This document shows, one piece after another, positions 36,901-46,445 of a stretch of DNA of 52,772 nucleotides (position 1 is its first letter; every line of letters starts with the position of its first letter). Under the pieces are notes generated by a model. That model saw only the letters and a program-made list of their open reading frames with translations, was not told the DNA's origin and made no database searches. The DNA is from Borrelia recurrentis A1 (GTDB lineage Bacteria; Spirochaetota; Spirochaetia; Borreliales; Borreliaceae). Where the stretch lies: assembly GCF_000019705.1 (NCBI RefSeq), contig NC_011260.1, positions 1-52,772 on the forward strand, read 5' to 3'. The position numbers were made by a program, and so were the translations under genes.

Positions 36901-37990
36901 ATGCAAAAAGGGGAAAGAAAAAAATAAAGTAAAGTGGAAGTAAAGTGTTGGTGATGTGGATGATGGGATGTAATAGTGGTGGAGTAAAGGGAGGAGAAGG
37001 CGCAGGAGGAGGAGGAGACGGGAGAGGATTAAGTGGAGCAATGATGGAACTAGGGAGAAGTGCAGAGAGAGTATTTTATGCATTTATAGAGTTAATGTCA
37101 GATACATTAGGATTGAAAGTGACGAAAGACACAACTAAGCAACAAGTAGGAGATTATTTTAATAGTTTAGGTGGTAAACTTGGAGAGACATCAGAGGAAT
37201 TAGAAAAAGTAGTAAATAAAGCAACATCGGGTGTTGATAAAAGTGATGAATCAAAGAATGCAAAAAATCCAGTTAAAATTGCAGTTGATTCAGCTAAGGG
37301 AGTTTTAGCTTTATTGAAAACCCATTTAGAATCTTTAAAAAATATAGGTGATGATAACAAGGTAGTTGAGGTAGCAAATAACCAGAATGGAGTAGCAGCA
37401 AATTCAGATGCATTAAAGATAATGTGTAAAGCATTAAAAGGAATAGTGGAGATAGCTACTAAACAAGGAGTTAAAGACCCAAGTGCAAGTAGTGTGACAT
37501 TGGCCCAAGCATCAATAGGAGTAGATGCAAAAGATGGAGCTAAGGTATTGGCAGCGGGTGCTAATGCAGGAGCAGCAGTGGGAGATAAAGCTGCAATAAT
37601 AGTATCAGTAGTGAGAGGAGAAGAAATATTAGCATCTATTGTTAAATCAGGAGAAAGTGATGCAGCAGTAGGAGCTAATGCAACCGCAGATACAAGTGCG
37701 ATTTCTTTTGCTAAAGGAGGTACTGCAGATCATGTATCACATGAAGCTAGTGCAAAAGCAGCAGCAGTAGCAGGGGGAATAGCATTGAGAGCATTAGTTA
37801 AAGAAGGTAAATTGGCTTCACATAATGATAATAACGATCACAAAGCAGTTCAATCGGTGGGGATAAGTGCAGTAAGTAAACTGTTAGTATCAGTGGAAGA
37901 TATAATGAAAAGGCAATAAAGAATGTTGTTGAGAAAGTGAAGAAAGAAGTAGATAAGGCAAGAGATCCACAAGCAGTAGGTCAGCAGTAA
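36901..37990 (+). pseudogene. Beta-type vlp, leader out of frame, late frameshift
   Basis: ATG at 36901 opens a purine-only leader that stops (AAAAAATAA); the lipobox frame (VMWMMGCNSGGV) opens near 36945. The body is complete: [106 protein letters not shown]. One A is missing from the run in ATGAAAAAGGCAATAAAG near 37910, so the last 25 codons (NVVEKVKKEVDKARDPQAV) are out of frame. The indel is in a homopolymer and may be a sequencing error. Confidence 0.85.
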
Positions 37991-38048
37991 GATTAGGATA
38001 GTAATATTTGAATATAATAAAAATTAGTAGATATAAATATTAGTAGAT

Positions 38049-38075
38049 AGAGAGCAATAAAGCTCTCTTTTTTTA
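38049..38075 (+). terminator. Hairpin terminator after beta vlp
   Basis: AGAGAGC-AATAAA-GCTCTCT (38049-38068) followed by seven T. Confidence 0.75.
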
Positions 38076-38109
38076 TTTGCAGTATTGTATATGTTATATT
38101 TTTTAGTTT

Positions 38110-38400
38110 CATTAGAATGTTCTAGTGAAAAATATTCAGTTTGTTGTATCAAATTGTACAAATAAAAAACAAGCTTTAACCTTTATTGTGGAATATATTA
38201 ACCATTTGCAAAGATTGAATGATAATCACTTATATTATTTATTATTAAAAATAACTCTGAATAAAAACACATTAATTTCTATGTTCATAATTATAGGTTA
38301 TAAATGTGAAAAAGTCAATGATAAATATTTTTCAGATTGATAATATATGGTAATAAAATCAATTTTCAGTGTTTGTATAGGTGTTTTTATGAGTTGAATT
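38110..38400. repeat. Intergenic repeat, copy 1
   Basis: Starts near AATGTTCTAGTGAAAAATAT and recurs, diverged, at 45115-45420. It contains a 71-codon open stretch that is not conserved in the second copy, so I treat it as noncoding. Both copies lie in gaps between cassettes of the archive. Confidence 0.55.
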
Positions 38401-38549
38401 TATTCATTCGTTATTTGTTTGGTTTTGTTTTCCTTGATCCTTAATAGAAAAGCTATAAAGTAAAAAAAACAAGGAGGCGAAGAAAATGAGAATAGGAAAA
38501 AATAGAAGGGAGAAGAGAAATAGAGAGAGTAAAGAGAGGGGAGATAAAG

Positions 38550-39194
38550 ATGGGGAGAATAGTAAAAGGAATAATAATGGGGATGATGGTGGTAGTGATG
38601 GGATGTAATAGTGGGGGAGTAAGTGGAGAAGGGACAGGAGGAGACGGGAAAGTAAGGAAGGGAGATGGGAGTGTAATTGATTTAAAGGTAGTAGGAGAGA
38701 AGATAAAGAGTGCGGTTGAGTTTGCAGGGAAAGTAAAGGAAGTGCATGTTTTAGTTAAGTCGGTTGATGAGTTGGCTAAAGCTATAGGAAAAAAGATTAA
38801 AGATAGTGATCAAGAACTTGATGCTTTGGATGGGAAAAATGGATCGTTAATGGCAGGGGTGTTTCAAATAATACTTACTGTAAAGGGTGGATTGACAAAA
38901 TTAGAGACGGATTCAAGTAGTGTCACTGAGAAGATTAAGACTAAAATTACTGATGCTAAAACTAAAAGTGTAAATTTCTTAAAAAAATTGCAAGAAAAGA
39001 ATACTGATCTTGGAAAAGAAGATGTTAGTAATGCTGATGCAGAGAAGGCTATAGATTATGTAAAACAAAAAGATGGAGATAAAGGAGCGAAAGAATTAGG
39101 AGAACTTAACAAAGCAGTTGATGAATTGTTGGTGTCTTCTAATAAAATAGTATCGGATGCAATAGCAGAACTTGTAGTTAAACCTATTACTTAA
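38550..39194 (+). CDS. vsp: vsp archive gene, body intact, upstream ATG out of frame
   Basis: 214 residues from MGRIVKGIIMGMMVVVMGC, which by itself is a plausible lipoprotein signal with lipobox VMGC. The AAGGAGGCGAAGAAA ribosome-binding site, however, serves an ATG at 38486 that is 64 bp upstream and one base out of frame. Mature Vsp: KGDGSVIDLKVVGEKIKSAV, KEVHVLVKSVDELAKAIGKK, a variable centre, DLGKEDVSNADAEKAIDYVK, LNKAVDELLVSSNKIVSDAI. The downstream hairpin is at 39270. Translation would need internal initiation; more likely a silent donor. Confidence 0.9.
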   Translation: MGRIVKGIIMGMMVVVMGCNSGGVSGEGTGGDGKVRKGDGSVIDLKVVGEKIKSAVEFAGKVKEVHVLVKSVDELAKAIGKKIKDSDQELDALDGKNGSLMAGVFQIILTVKGGLTKLETDSSSVTEKIKTKITDAKTKSVNFLKKLQEKNTDLGKEDVSNADAEKAIDYVKQKDGDKGAKELGELNKAVDELLVSSNKIVSDAIAELVVKPIT

Positions 39195-39269
39195 AGCAGT
39201 TAAAGTATATAAATACCAAGATATTAAAGCAAGAAATAGTTTTGGTAATTTAGATAAAGTTATGAAGAT

Positions 39270-39304
39270 AAGATACTTAGAGTTAATCTCTTAGTATCTT
39301 TTGT
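39270..39304 (+). terminator. 13-bp hairpin terminator after vsp
   Basis: AAGATACTTAGAG and CTCTTAGTATCTT pair perfectly (39270-39282 with 39288-39300) around TTAAT, then TTGTTTT. Confidence 0.75.
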
Positions 39305-39439
39305 TTTATTGTGTCGAATGAAGACATATTTTATTTGTTGTCATTTGTTATTTATTATTCATTCATTTTTTGTGTCTTTCTTTAAAGATAAGCTATAAAA
39401 AAGCGAGAAATAAGAAAAAATAAGGAGGCTAAGAAAGGA

Positions 39440-40534
39440 ATGAAAGAGAAGAAAGGAAAAGGAAATATAGAAGAGAGTATAAGCGAGTATAGAGAGAAGG
39501 GAAGAGAGAAAAGAAGTAAAAGAGGATTAAAGGGAATAATGGTGCTGGTGATGGTGATGATGGGATGTAATAGTGGGGGAGTAAGTGGAGGAGTAAAGGA
39601 TCCAGAGAAAGTGTTTTTGAGTGAGATGGTTAATTTAGGGAAAGGATTTTTAGATGTTTTTGTGAGTTTTGGCGATATGATTACAGGGACGTTGGGGATA
39701 AAAGCGGACACAAAAAAATCGGATATTGGGAAATATTTTACTGATATTGAAAAAACTATGATTTCAGTAAAGGAGAAGTTACAAACAGAAGTGGCAAAGA
39801 ATGGTAATTATGTGAAAATCAAGGAAGTAGTTGATCAGTTTATTACAGGTACATTAGACAAGATTGCGGAAGGTGCTAAAAAAGCATCAAGCGGGGCTGC
39901 TGGTGGTGCTGTTCTTGGAAGTTCTGTTAAAAATGAAGATGCTGCACCTGGAGAGGTTGCAAGTGTTAATGCACTTATTGAAGGGATTAAAACAATAGTT
40001 GCTGTAGTTTTAAAAAATGAGGGAAATGCTGATGCGAATAAGACTACAGATGATGATAAAAAGGATATAGGTAAGTTGTTTAGTAAAGCATCTGATAATG
40101 GATCAGAAGCTGAGGCAGCTAAGGCAAATGCATCAATAGGGGCAGTAAGTGGAGTTGATATATTGCAAGCTATTGCTAAGTCTGATGTAGTTTCAGCAGC
40201 CGGTAAAGATATTGATCAAGCAAAGGATGTTGCTGAGATTGCTACTGCTAAAAATGATAGTGGTACTAAAGAAACTAAACAGAAAGATGCAGTTATTTCA
40301 GGAGGTATAGCATTAAGATCGATGGCTAAAGGTGGTAAATTTGCTACTAAGAATGAGGACAAAGCTGTACCTGCAATCAATGGAGTAGCGGCAAGCGCAG
40401 TTGGAAAAACATTGAGTGCTTTAATAATAGCAATAAGAAATACAGTTGATAGTGAATTAAAAAAGATAAATGAAGTACTAGCTACGGTGAAACAAGAAGA
40501 TAAATCTAGTGAAGCAACAGCTAGTGTACAATAG
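39440..40534 (+). CDS. vlp: Delta-type vlp, complete reading frame
   Basis: 364 residues, one of only two vlp genes here open from the RBS-linked ATG to the stop. AAGGAGGCTAAGAAAGGA precedes ATG 39440. The leader is unusual: about 30 Lys/Arg/Glu-rich residues (MKEKKGKGNIEESISEYREK then REKRSKRG) before a short hydrophobic core GIMVLVMVMMGC. Body: DPEKVFLSEMVNLGKGFLDV, GDMITGTLGIKADTKKSDIG, TLDKIAEGAKKASSGA, VSGVDILQAIAKS, SGGIALRSMAKGGKF, IIAIRNTVDSELKKI. If expressed the long charged n-region would be atypical for Borrelia lipoproteins. No promoter was recognised. Confidence 0.9.
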   Translation: MKEKKGKGNIEESISEYREKGREKRSKRGLKGIMVLVMVMMGCNSGGVSGGVKDPEKVFLSEMVNLGKGFLDVFVSFGDMITGTLGIKADTKKSDIGKYFTDIEKTMISVKEKLQTEVAKNGNYVKIKEVVDQFITGTLDKIAEGAKKASSGAAGGAVLGSSVKNEDAAPGEVASVNALIEGIKTIVAVVLKNEGNADANKTTDDDKKDIGKLFSKASDNGSEAEAAKANASIGAVSGVDILQAIAKSDVVSAAGKDIDQAKDVAEIATAKNDSGTKETKQKDAVISGGIALRSMAKGGKFATKNEDKAVPAINGVAASAVGKTLSALIIAIRNTVDSELKKINEVLATVKQEDKSSEATASVQ

Positions 40535-40624
40535 TAAGTAATTGTAGATGAGAATCAGTAGAAAATAATAAATAGAGTTATTTAAATAATATAATTTGAA
40601 TTAATTACGAAAAATAATTAGTTA

Positions 40625-40651
40625 AGAGGGCTTCTTTTGCTCTCTTTTTTT
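40625..40651 (+). terminator. Hairpin terminator after delta vlp
   Basis: AGAGGGC-TTCTTTT-GCTCTCT with one G-T pair (40625-40645), then T-run. Confidence 0.65.
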
Positions 40652-40851
40652 ATTTGCGGTATTATATGTGTTATATAAATAATATTCATATAAATTATTA
40701 TTTTTAACTTTTTTTTGTTTCCTTAGTAGAAGAGCAGATAAACAAACAAGGAGGCGAAGGAATTGAAGAAAGGAAAAATAGTAGGGAAAAGAGAGGTATA
40801 AGAAAGAGAGGATGAGAGAAGGAAAAGAGTTGTGGGAGTAATAATGGGGAT

Positions 40852-41463
40852 ATGGTGGTGGTGATGGTGATGGGATGTAATAGTGGGGGAGTATCTGGGG
40901 GAGAGGAAGGGCAAGCAAAGAAGGGAGATGGGAGTGTAATAGATTTAAAGGTAGTGGGAGAGAAGATAAAGAGTGCGGTGGAGTTTGTGGAAAAAGTAAA
41001 GGAAGTGCATACTTTAGTTAAGTCGGTTGATGAGCTGGCTAAAGCTATAGGAAAGAAAGTTGGAGCTGCTGGTCTTGGTGATATAGCTGATCATAATGGA
41101 TCATTAATTGCAGGAGCATATAGTGTGATAGAAGCTGTGGATGCTAAATTGGCAACGTTGGCAGGAAAAGTGGGACTTTCTAGTGATTTAAGTACAAAGG
41201 TTAATGATGCTAAAGTTAAAAGTACAGCGTTTTTAAATAAATTGAAGAGTTCTACTGCTGAATTTGACAAAGAAGGTGCTAGTGATGCTGATTCGAAGAA
41301 GGCTCTTCTTAAAGATAATGCTGATAAAACTAAGGGGAGAGATGAGCTTGATAAACTAAATACATCAATTGATATTTTGATGGCTAGTTCTAAAAAGGAA
41401 TTAGATGATTCAATTAAAAATCTTATAGAAGAACCTGTAAGACCTGATACTGTTGGGAATTGA
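40852..41463 (+). CDS. vsp: vsp archive gene, body intact, leader broken
   Basis: 203 residues from MVVVMVMGCNSGGVSGGEEG. The upstream AAGGAGGCGAAGGAATTG has TTG in place of the usual ATG, and that frame stops at TAA after a few codons. Mature part: KKGDGSVIDLKVVGEKIKS, VEKVKEVHTLVKSVDELAKA, IGKKVGAAGLGDIADHNGSL, EFDKEGASDADSKKALLKDN, LNTSIDILMASSKKELDDSI. Complete C-terminus and own terminator (41557). Silent cassette. Confidence 0.9.
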   Translation: MVVVMVMGCNSGGVSGGEEGQAKKGDGSVIDLKVVGEKIKSAVEFVEKVKEVHTLVKSVDELAKAIGKKVGAAGLGDIADHNGSLIAGAYSVIEAVDAKLATLAGKVGLSSDLSTKVNDAKVKSTAFLNKLKSSTAEFDKEGASDADSKKALLKDNADKTKGRDELDKLNTSIDILMASSKKELDDSIKNLIEEPVRPDTVGN

Positions 41464-41556
41464 TAAGTAGTTAATACAATCTTATAAGAATATATTAAGA
41501 TTAGTTTTTTGATTGAAGGGTAAGTAATTGGAGAAATAAGGTTAATAAATTTAAAG

Positions 41557-41588
41557 CTGAGAGTATGGTACTCTTAGTTTTTGTTTTT
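41557..41588 (+). terminator. 9-bp hairpin terminator after vsp
   Basis: CTGAGAGTA-TGG-TACTCTTAG (41557-41577) followed by a T-rich run. Confidence 0.65.
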
Positions 41589-41654
41589 TTATTAGTTAAT
41601 GTGAAATTTTTAGTTTTCTTTATCTTTTCTACAGTAAAACAATAAGATAAATCT

Positions 41655-41885
41655 GATGATGGTATTAAGCAGGAGGGATAGCTTTACGTTCATTAGTAAA
41701 AGGTGGTAAATGAGCCTCACATAGTAGTGATGATGGCAAAGTATCACAATTAGTAGAATTAAGTGCAGTAAATAAATTCTTACTTTACTTTCTAAAATAC
41801 ATTCTTTACTATCTTCTTCACTATTTCTTCTACTACTCCCAATAATTGGATAAGGCAAGAGATCCAAAAATAGTAGGAAAGTAGG
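41655..41885 (+). pseudogene. Beta-type vlp 3' relic with a small internal inversion
   Basis: Reads AGGIALRSLVKGGK-stop-ASHS, VSQLVELSAVNKF, then about 74 bp that make sense only on the opposite strand (LLGVVEEIVKKIVKNVF), then again plus-strand DKARDPKIVGK-stop. So the segment at about 41775-41848 is inverted in place. The relic's stop is fused directly to the next vlp at GTAGGAAAGTAGGGAGAAG. Non-functional. Confidence 0.75.
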
Positions 41886-42817
41886 GAGAAGTGCAGGGGG
41901 ATGCATTTTATTCATTTTTAGAGTTAGTGTCAGGGAGTTTGGGATTTAGTGTAAATAAAGAAACAAAGAAGAATGAGGTAGGAGAATATTTTAATAAATT
42001 AGGTGTTAAATTAGGAGAAGCGTCAGCAGAATTAGAGAAAGTAGCAGTAAAGGCATCGGCAGATGTTGATAAAGAAGGTGTATTAAATAAGGGAATAAGA
42101 GCGGCAGTTGATACTGCTAAGACTACTTTAAGCGGATTAAAAGGGCATTTAGAGTCATTGGAGGGGATAGGAGGTGATAAGAAGGTAATTGATGTAGCAA
42201 AGAACCAGAATGGAGTGGCAGCAAGTACAGAGGAATTAAAGAAAGCATATAAAGCATTAAAAGGGATAGTTGAGATAGCTACTAAACAAGGAGTTAAAGA
42301 AGCAAGTGCAAGTGATGTTACATTGGGTCAAGCATCAATAGGAGTAGATGCAAAAAGTGGAGCCAAGGTATTAACTACGGGAGCTAATGCAGGAGCAGCA
42401 GTGGGAGAAAAAGCGGCATTGATAGTGTCCTCAGTGAGGGGAGAGGAGATGTTAGCATCAATAGTTAATTTAACAGAAGATAAAGCTAAGAAAATAACAG
42501 CTAATGCAACCGCAGAGACAACCCCATTGGAATTTGCAGTAGGAGGAAGTACTGCGGATAATTTAGCACAAGATGTAGTTAAAGCAGGAGCAGTGGCAGG
42601 AGGGATAGCATTGCGAGCATTGGTTAAAGAGGGTAAATTGGCTACACATAATGATGATAACGATTATAAAGCAGTACAGTCATCAGGAGTGAGTGCGGTA
42701 AATAAATTATTAGTAGCAGTAGAAAAAATGGTGAAGAAGACAGTAAAGAATGTAATTGAGGGAGTGAAGAAAGAAGTGGATAAGGCAAGAGATCCAAAAG
42801 CATCAGGGAATCAGTAA
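41886..42817 (+). pseudogene. Beta-type vlp, 5'-truncated (no leader, no lipobox)
   Basis: 308 open codons from 41891, beginning inside VGRSAGDAFYSFLELVSGSL; an extra G in GCAGGGGGATGC near 41896 breaks the first few residues. [93 protein letters not shown], ending ARDPKASGNQ. All signals upstream of the mature body are missing because the gene was joined to the 3' end of the preceding relic. It can only serve as a donor of body sequence. Confidence 0.85.
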
Positions 42818-42858
42818 TATTTATATAGTTGAAAATAATTAGGTAGAAATATTAGTGA

Positions 42859-42885
42859 AGAGAGCAATAAAGCTCTCTTTTTTGT
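42859..42885 (+). terminator. Hairpin terminator after beta vlp
   Basis: AGAGAGC-AATAAA-GCTCTCT (42859-42878) then TTTTTT; same sequence as at 38049. Confidence 0.75.
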
Positions 42886-42983
42886 ATTTCCGGTATTTTG
42901 TATGTTATATAAAAGCCCCATTTGCTTATTTTTTGTTTTTAAAGAAAAGCTATAAAAAAAAGTAAAACAAGGAGGTGAAGAAG

Positions 42984-44087
42984 ATGAAAGAAGAGGGAAT
43001 AAAAGGAATAAGAGGAATAAGAGGAATAAAAGGGAAGGAAGAATTGGGAAAAAAAGAGGGGAGAAGGAATAATAGAATAGTATTGGGGATGATGATGGTG
43101 ATGATGGGATGTAATAGTGGGGGAGTAAGTGGAGGAGTAAGGGATCCAGAGAAAGTGTTTTTGAGTGAGATGGTTAATTTAGGGAAAGGATTTTTAGATG
43201 TTTTTGTGAGTTTTGGCGATATGATTACAGGGACATTGGGGATAAAGGCAGATACAAAGAAAAGTGAGATAGGTGGATATTTTACTAAGATAGCAGAGAC
43301 AATGAAAGGAGTTAGAGAGAAATTAGGGAAGATTTTGGAAGAGAATGGGAAATATGAGAAAGTGAAAGAGAAGGTAGAGGAATTTATTGGGGAGATAGGT
43401 AAGATTGAGGCAGGAGCACAAGAAGCAGCGAAAGGAGCTACAGGTGAAGCTATAGGAAATGCTGCTTCTGCTGGGCATGGAGCTACTCCTGCCAATAGAG
43501 AATCGGTTGTTTCATTAGTAAAAGGAATTAAGATAATTGTTGATGTGGTATTGAAAGGTAAGGGAAATGCGGAAGCAACGAAAACAGGGGATGATAAAAA
43601 GGATATAGGTAATCTATTTGCTGATGATAATGGTAAGGGTGATGCCAAAGAAGAAAATATTGCAAAAGCATCAGCAAGTATTGGTGCGGTGATCGGAGCT
43701 GATATTCTTCAAGCTATAGCTAAGTCAAAGGAAGATCCTAAAGATTATGCTACTGATGGAATTGAGAAAGCAACAGATGCAGCAGAGATTGCAATTGCTA
43801 AAGCTGTTAATGCAAAGAAAGAGATTAAAGAGGAATCAGCAAAGAAAGATGCGGTGATAGCAGCAGGGATAGCATTGAGAGGGATGGCAAAAGATGGTAA
43901 ATTTGCGGCTAATCAGAGTGCTAAAGATGCAAATGCAGTAAATGGAGCGGTAGCAAGTGCAGTAAATAAGGTGTTAAGTACATTGACAATAGCGATAAGG
44001 AATACAGTGGATTTGGGATTAAAGGAAATAAATAAGGTATTGGGAGAGATTAAGGAAGGAGAAGGTTTTGAGGTTAAGACTAATTAA
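42984..44087 (+). CDS. vlp: Delta-type vlp, complete reading frame
   Basis: 367 residues from ATG 42984, nine bases after AAGGAGG; an in-frame GTG at 42975 lies inside the ribosome-binding site and is not favoured. The leader is a long basic repeat-like stretch (GIKGIRGIRGIKGKEELGKK) before [16 protein letters not shown]. Body: DPEKVFLSEMVNLGKGF, LGIKADTKKSEIGGYFTKIA, GEIGKIEAGAQEAAKGATGE, IGADILQAIAKSKED, GIALRGMAKDGKF, NKVLSTLTIAIRNTVDLGL. With 39440 it is the only vlp here open from RBS to stop. Expression is not shown; no promoter recognised. Confidence 0.9.
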   Translation: MKEEGIKGIRGIRGIKGKEELGKKEGRRNNRIVLGMMMVMMGCNSGGVSGGVRDPEKVFLSEMVNLGKGFLDVFVSFGDMITGTLGIKADTKKSEIGGYFTKIAETMKGVREKLGKILEENGKYEKVKEKVEEFIGEIGKIEAGAQEAAKGATGEAIGNAASAGHGATPANRESVVSLVKGIKIIVDVVLKGKGNAEATKTGDDKKDIGNLFADDNGKGDAKEENIAKASASIGAVIGADILQAIAKSKEDPKDYATDGIEKATDAAEIAIAKAVNAKKEIKEESAKKDAVIAAGIALRGMAKDGKFAANQSAKDANAVNGAVASAVNKVLSTLTIAIRNTVDLGLKEINKVLGEIKEGEGFEVKTN

Positions 44088-44138
44088 TAGATGAATTATA
44101 TTGAATATAGTAAAATTATTAGATAAGAATGCTGATAA

Positions 44139-44167
44139 AGAGAGCACTAATGAAGCTCTCTTTTTTT
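44139..44167 (+). terminator. Hairpin terminator after delta vlp
   Basis: AGAGAGC...GCTCTCT with an ACTAATGAA loop, followed by eight T/A-free T residues. Confidence 0.7.
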
Positions 44168-44253
44168 TGAGTGTATTATATAAATCATATTTTTTCCTTC
44201 TAATCCTTGGGAGAAAAGCTAAAAAGTAAGAAAAAACAAGGAGGCGAAGAAAA

Positions 44254-44946
44254 TGAGAAGAGAGAAGGAATAGAAGGGGAAGTAAAAGGGAAGAGAGGGA
44301 TAGAGAGAGGGAAGAGAGAGAGGAGAGTAAAAGGGATAGTGATGGTGATGGTGATGATAGTGAGATGGGATGTAATAGTGGGGGAGTTGGAGAGGGAAGT
44401 CAAGCAAAAGCGACTAAGGCAGATGGGAGTGTAATAGATTTAAAGGTAGTAAGTAAAAAGATAAAAGATGCGGTGGAGTTTGCGGAGAAAGTAAAGGAAG
44501 TGCATGTTTTAGTTAAGTCGGTTGACGAGTTGGCTAAAGCTATAGGCAAAAAGATTGATGCTAATGGTAGTCTTGCTGCTGAAGCTGGTCAAAATGGATC
44601 GTTAATTGCAGGAGTGCATAGTGTAATATCAGCTGTAAACACTAAGTTAAAAGGATTAGAAACAACAGATAACATTTCTGATGAATTGAAAGGAAAGATT
44701 GTTGCTGTTGAAACAGAAGGTAAGGCATTCTTGGATAAGTTGAAAAGTGGTAATGCTGAACTTGGTAAAAAAGATGCTTCTGATGATGATACAAAGAAAG
44801 CTATAGATAGAATTGGTAAAAAGGATGGTGATAAAGGAGTTGCTGAATTGATTAAGCTTAATACGGCGATCGATGCATTGTTAAAGCTTTCTACAGATGC
44901 AGTAGAAGCATCAATAGGAGAACTTACAGTTAAGCCTGCTGTGTAA
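44254..44946 (+). pseudogene. vsp: vsp archive gene with leader frameshift at the lipobox
   Basis: The leader ATG at 44254 (after AAGGAGGCGAAGAAA) meets TAG after six codons, and the hydrophobic VMVMVMIV stretch is separated from MGC by a 2-base insertion (GTGAGATGGG versus GTGATGGG elsewhere). The mature body from 44365 is open for 193 codons: MGCNSGGVGEGSQAKATKAD, GSVIDLKVVSKKIKDAVEFA, KEVHVLVKSVDELAKAIGKK, LGKKDASDDDTKKAIDRIGK, LNTAIDALLKL, ending LTVKPAV. Donor cassette without usable secretion signal. Confidence 0.85.
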
Positions 44947-45015
44947 AATAACTGAATAAATGCCAAGATATTCAAGAATAATAGCTTGAAGAAAATAAAT
45001 AAAGTTAATAGAGAT

Positions 45016-45050
45016 AAAGATACTGGGAGTAATCTCTTGGTATCTTTTAT
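45016..45050 (+). terminator. Hairpin terminator after vsp
   Basis: AAAGATACTGGGAG and CTCTTGGTATCTTT (45016-45047) pair with G-T wobbles; same class as at 39270 and 30292. Confidence 0.65.
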
Positions 45051-45114
45051 TTTATAGTGTGTTAAATAGAGATATATTGCTTTATATGATTAATTTTATT
45101 ATTTGTGGTTTTAT

Positions 45115-45420
45115 GAAAATGTTCTAGTGAAAAATATTCAGTTTATTGTATAAAATTGTACATATAAAAAACAAAAAAATAAGCTTTAATCTTTATCATG
45201 GAATAAGCTAGTCATTTAAAATTATTTAATTTCATATATAGTTGCAATTATAATATAGCATAATAATACACAAAAGCTATGTTAATAGTTATTTTTTTAA
45301 ATAAAAAGAGTCAATGATAAATATATGGTAATAAAATTAATCATTAGTTTTTATATAGATATTTTTATGAATTTTTGTTTATTCGTTTATTAATTGTTTA
45401 TTAGTTTTTGTATGGTTTGT
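45115..45420. repeat. Intergenic repeat, copy 2
   Basis: Shares GTTCTAGTGAAAAATATTCA and the following 100 bp with 38110-38400, then weaker similarity to about 45420. No gene in it. Confidence 0.55.
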
Positions 45421-45514
45421 TAATTTAAAGATTAAAGGTTAATAAATCAGGGAAAAGAAGAGTAAAGAGTTATTGATGGGAGTAATGGTGAATTCAGTAA
45501 AAAGTAAATGAAAT

Positions 45515-46272
45515 GCTGTAGTGGCAGAGAATGGTGACTATCCAAAAGTGAAAGAAGTAGTTGAGCAATTTATTATTGGGATGTTAGACAAAATTGCGGA
45601 AGGAGCACAGGAAGCAGCGAAAGGTGCTACTGGCACTAGTAGTGAATTAATTGGGAGTGCTATTAAAATTCTGGTGCTACGCCTTCCAAAGCGGATTCCA
45701 TAAACACATTAGTTAGAGGAATTAAGGCAATTGTTGATGTATTGTTAAAGGAGCAAGGAAATGCAGATGCTAATAAGATTGCAGATGATGATAAAAAGGA
45801 TATCGGTAAATTGTTTAGTACTACTGCTAATGATGCAACAGAAGCAGTAGCAGCCAAGGCAAGTGCATCAATAGGGGTAGTAAGTGGTGCTGACATATTA
45901 CAAGCTATTGCTAAGTCTGGTGATGTTTCTACTGTTGGTGATATTAAAATTAATGAAGCAAAAAATGCTGCTGAGATTGCTGCTGCTAATAAAGCTGATA
46001 CTAAAGAGGCTAAACAAAAAGATACAGTTATTGCAGAAGGTATAGCGTTACGGATAATGACTAAAGATGGTAAATTAGCTGCTAAGGATGAAGATAAAGT
46101 TGCATCTGCGATAAATGGAGCAGCATTAAGTGCAGTAAGTAAGACATTGAATACTCTAGTAATTGCAATAAGAAATAGTGTTGATAGTGGATTAAAAAAG
46201 ATAAATGAAAGATTGGCTACAATTAAGCAAGAAGATAAGGCATCAGAAGCAGCTGTTGTGCAACAACAATAA
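45515..46272 (+). pseudogene. Delta-type vlp, 5'-truncated and frameshifted
   Basis: Starts in mid-gene (VAENGDYPKVKEVVEQFI, DKIAEGAQEAAKGAT), loses one A near 45668 (AIKNSGAT becomes AIKILVL), then is open to the end: NTLVRGIKAIVDVLLKEQGN, DDDKKDIGKLF, VSGADILQAIAKSGD, AEGIALRIMTKDGKL, VIAIRNSVDSGLKKINERL, ending VVQQQ. No signal peptide or N-terminal third; the preceding 60 bp (GATGGGAGTAATGG) resemble a leader scrap. Confidence 0.85.
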
Positions 46273-46445
46273 ATAAATGTAGATAAAGATCTGTAAGATA
46301 AAAAGTTATTTAAATGAAATATTTCTCTCATTTTTGGTGAGGCATATCAGGGAGAGATGTTTTCTTTTGAAATTAACCGATTTCAATATGTTTTTGTGAA
46401 GGATTCATTTTGTTTATTTGTTTATTCAACTAATCTAAAATTTAA

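Noticed and set aside
42950-43648. 232-codon minus-strand frame opposite a delta vlp, with similar ones opposite most vlp genes
   Set aside because: They arise from the biased codons of Vlp repeats, are conserved only because the Vlp frame is, and lack RBS and promoters.
44200-44407. His/Ser/Pro-rich minus-strand frames opposite the leaders (e.g. runs of HHHH), suggestive of metal-binding peptides
   Set aside because: They are translations of the polypyrimidine complement of the purine leader (ATGGTG repeats give His/Ile); no independent evidence of a gene.
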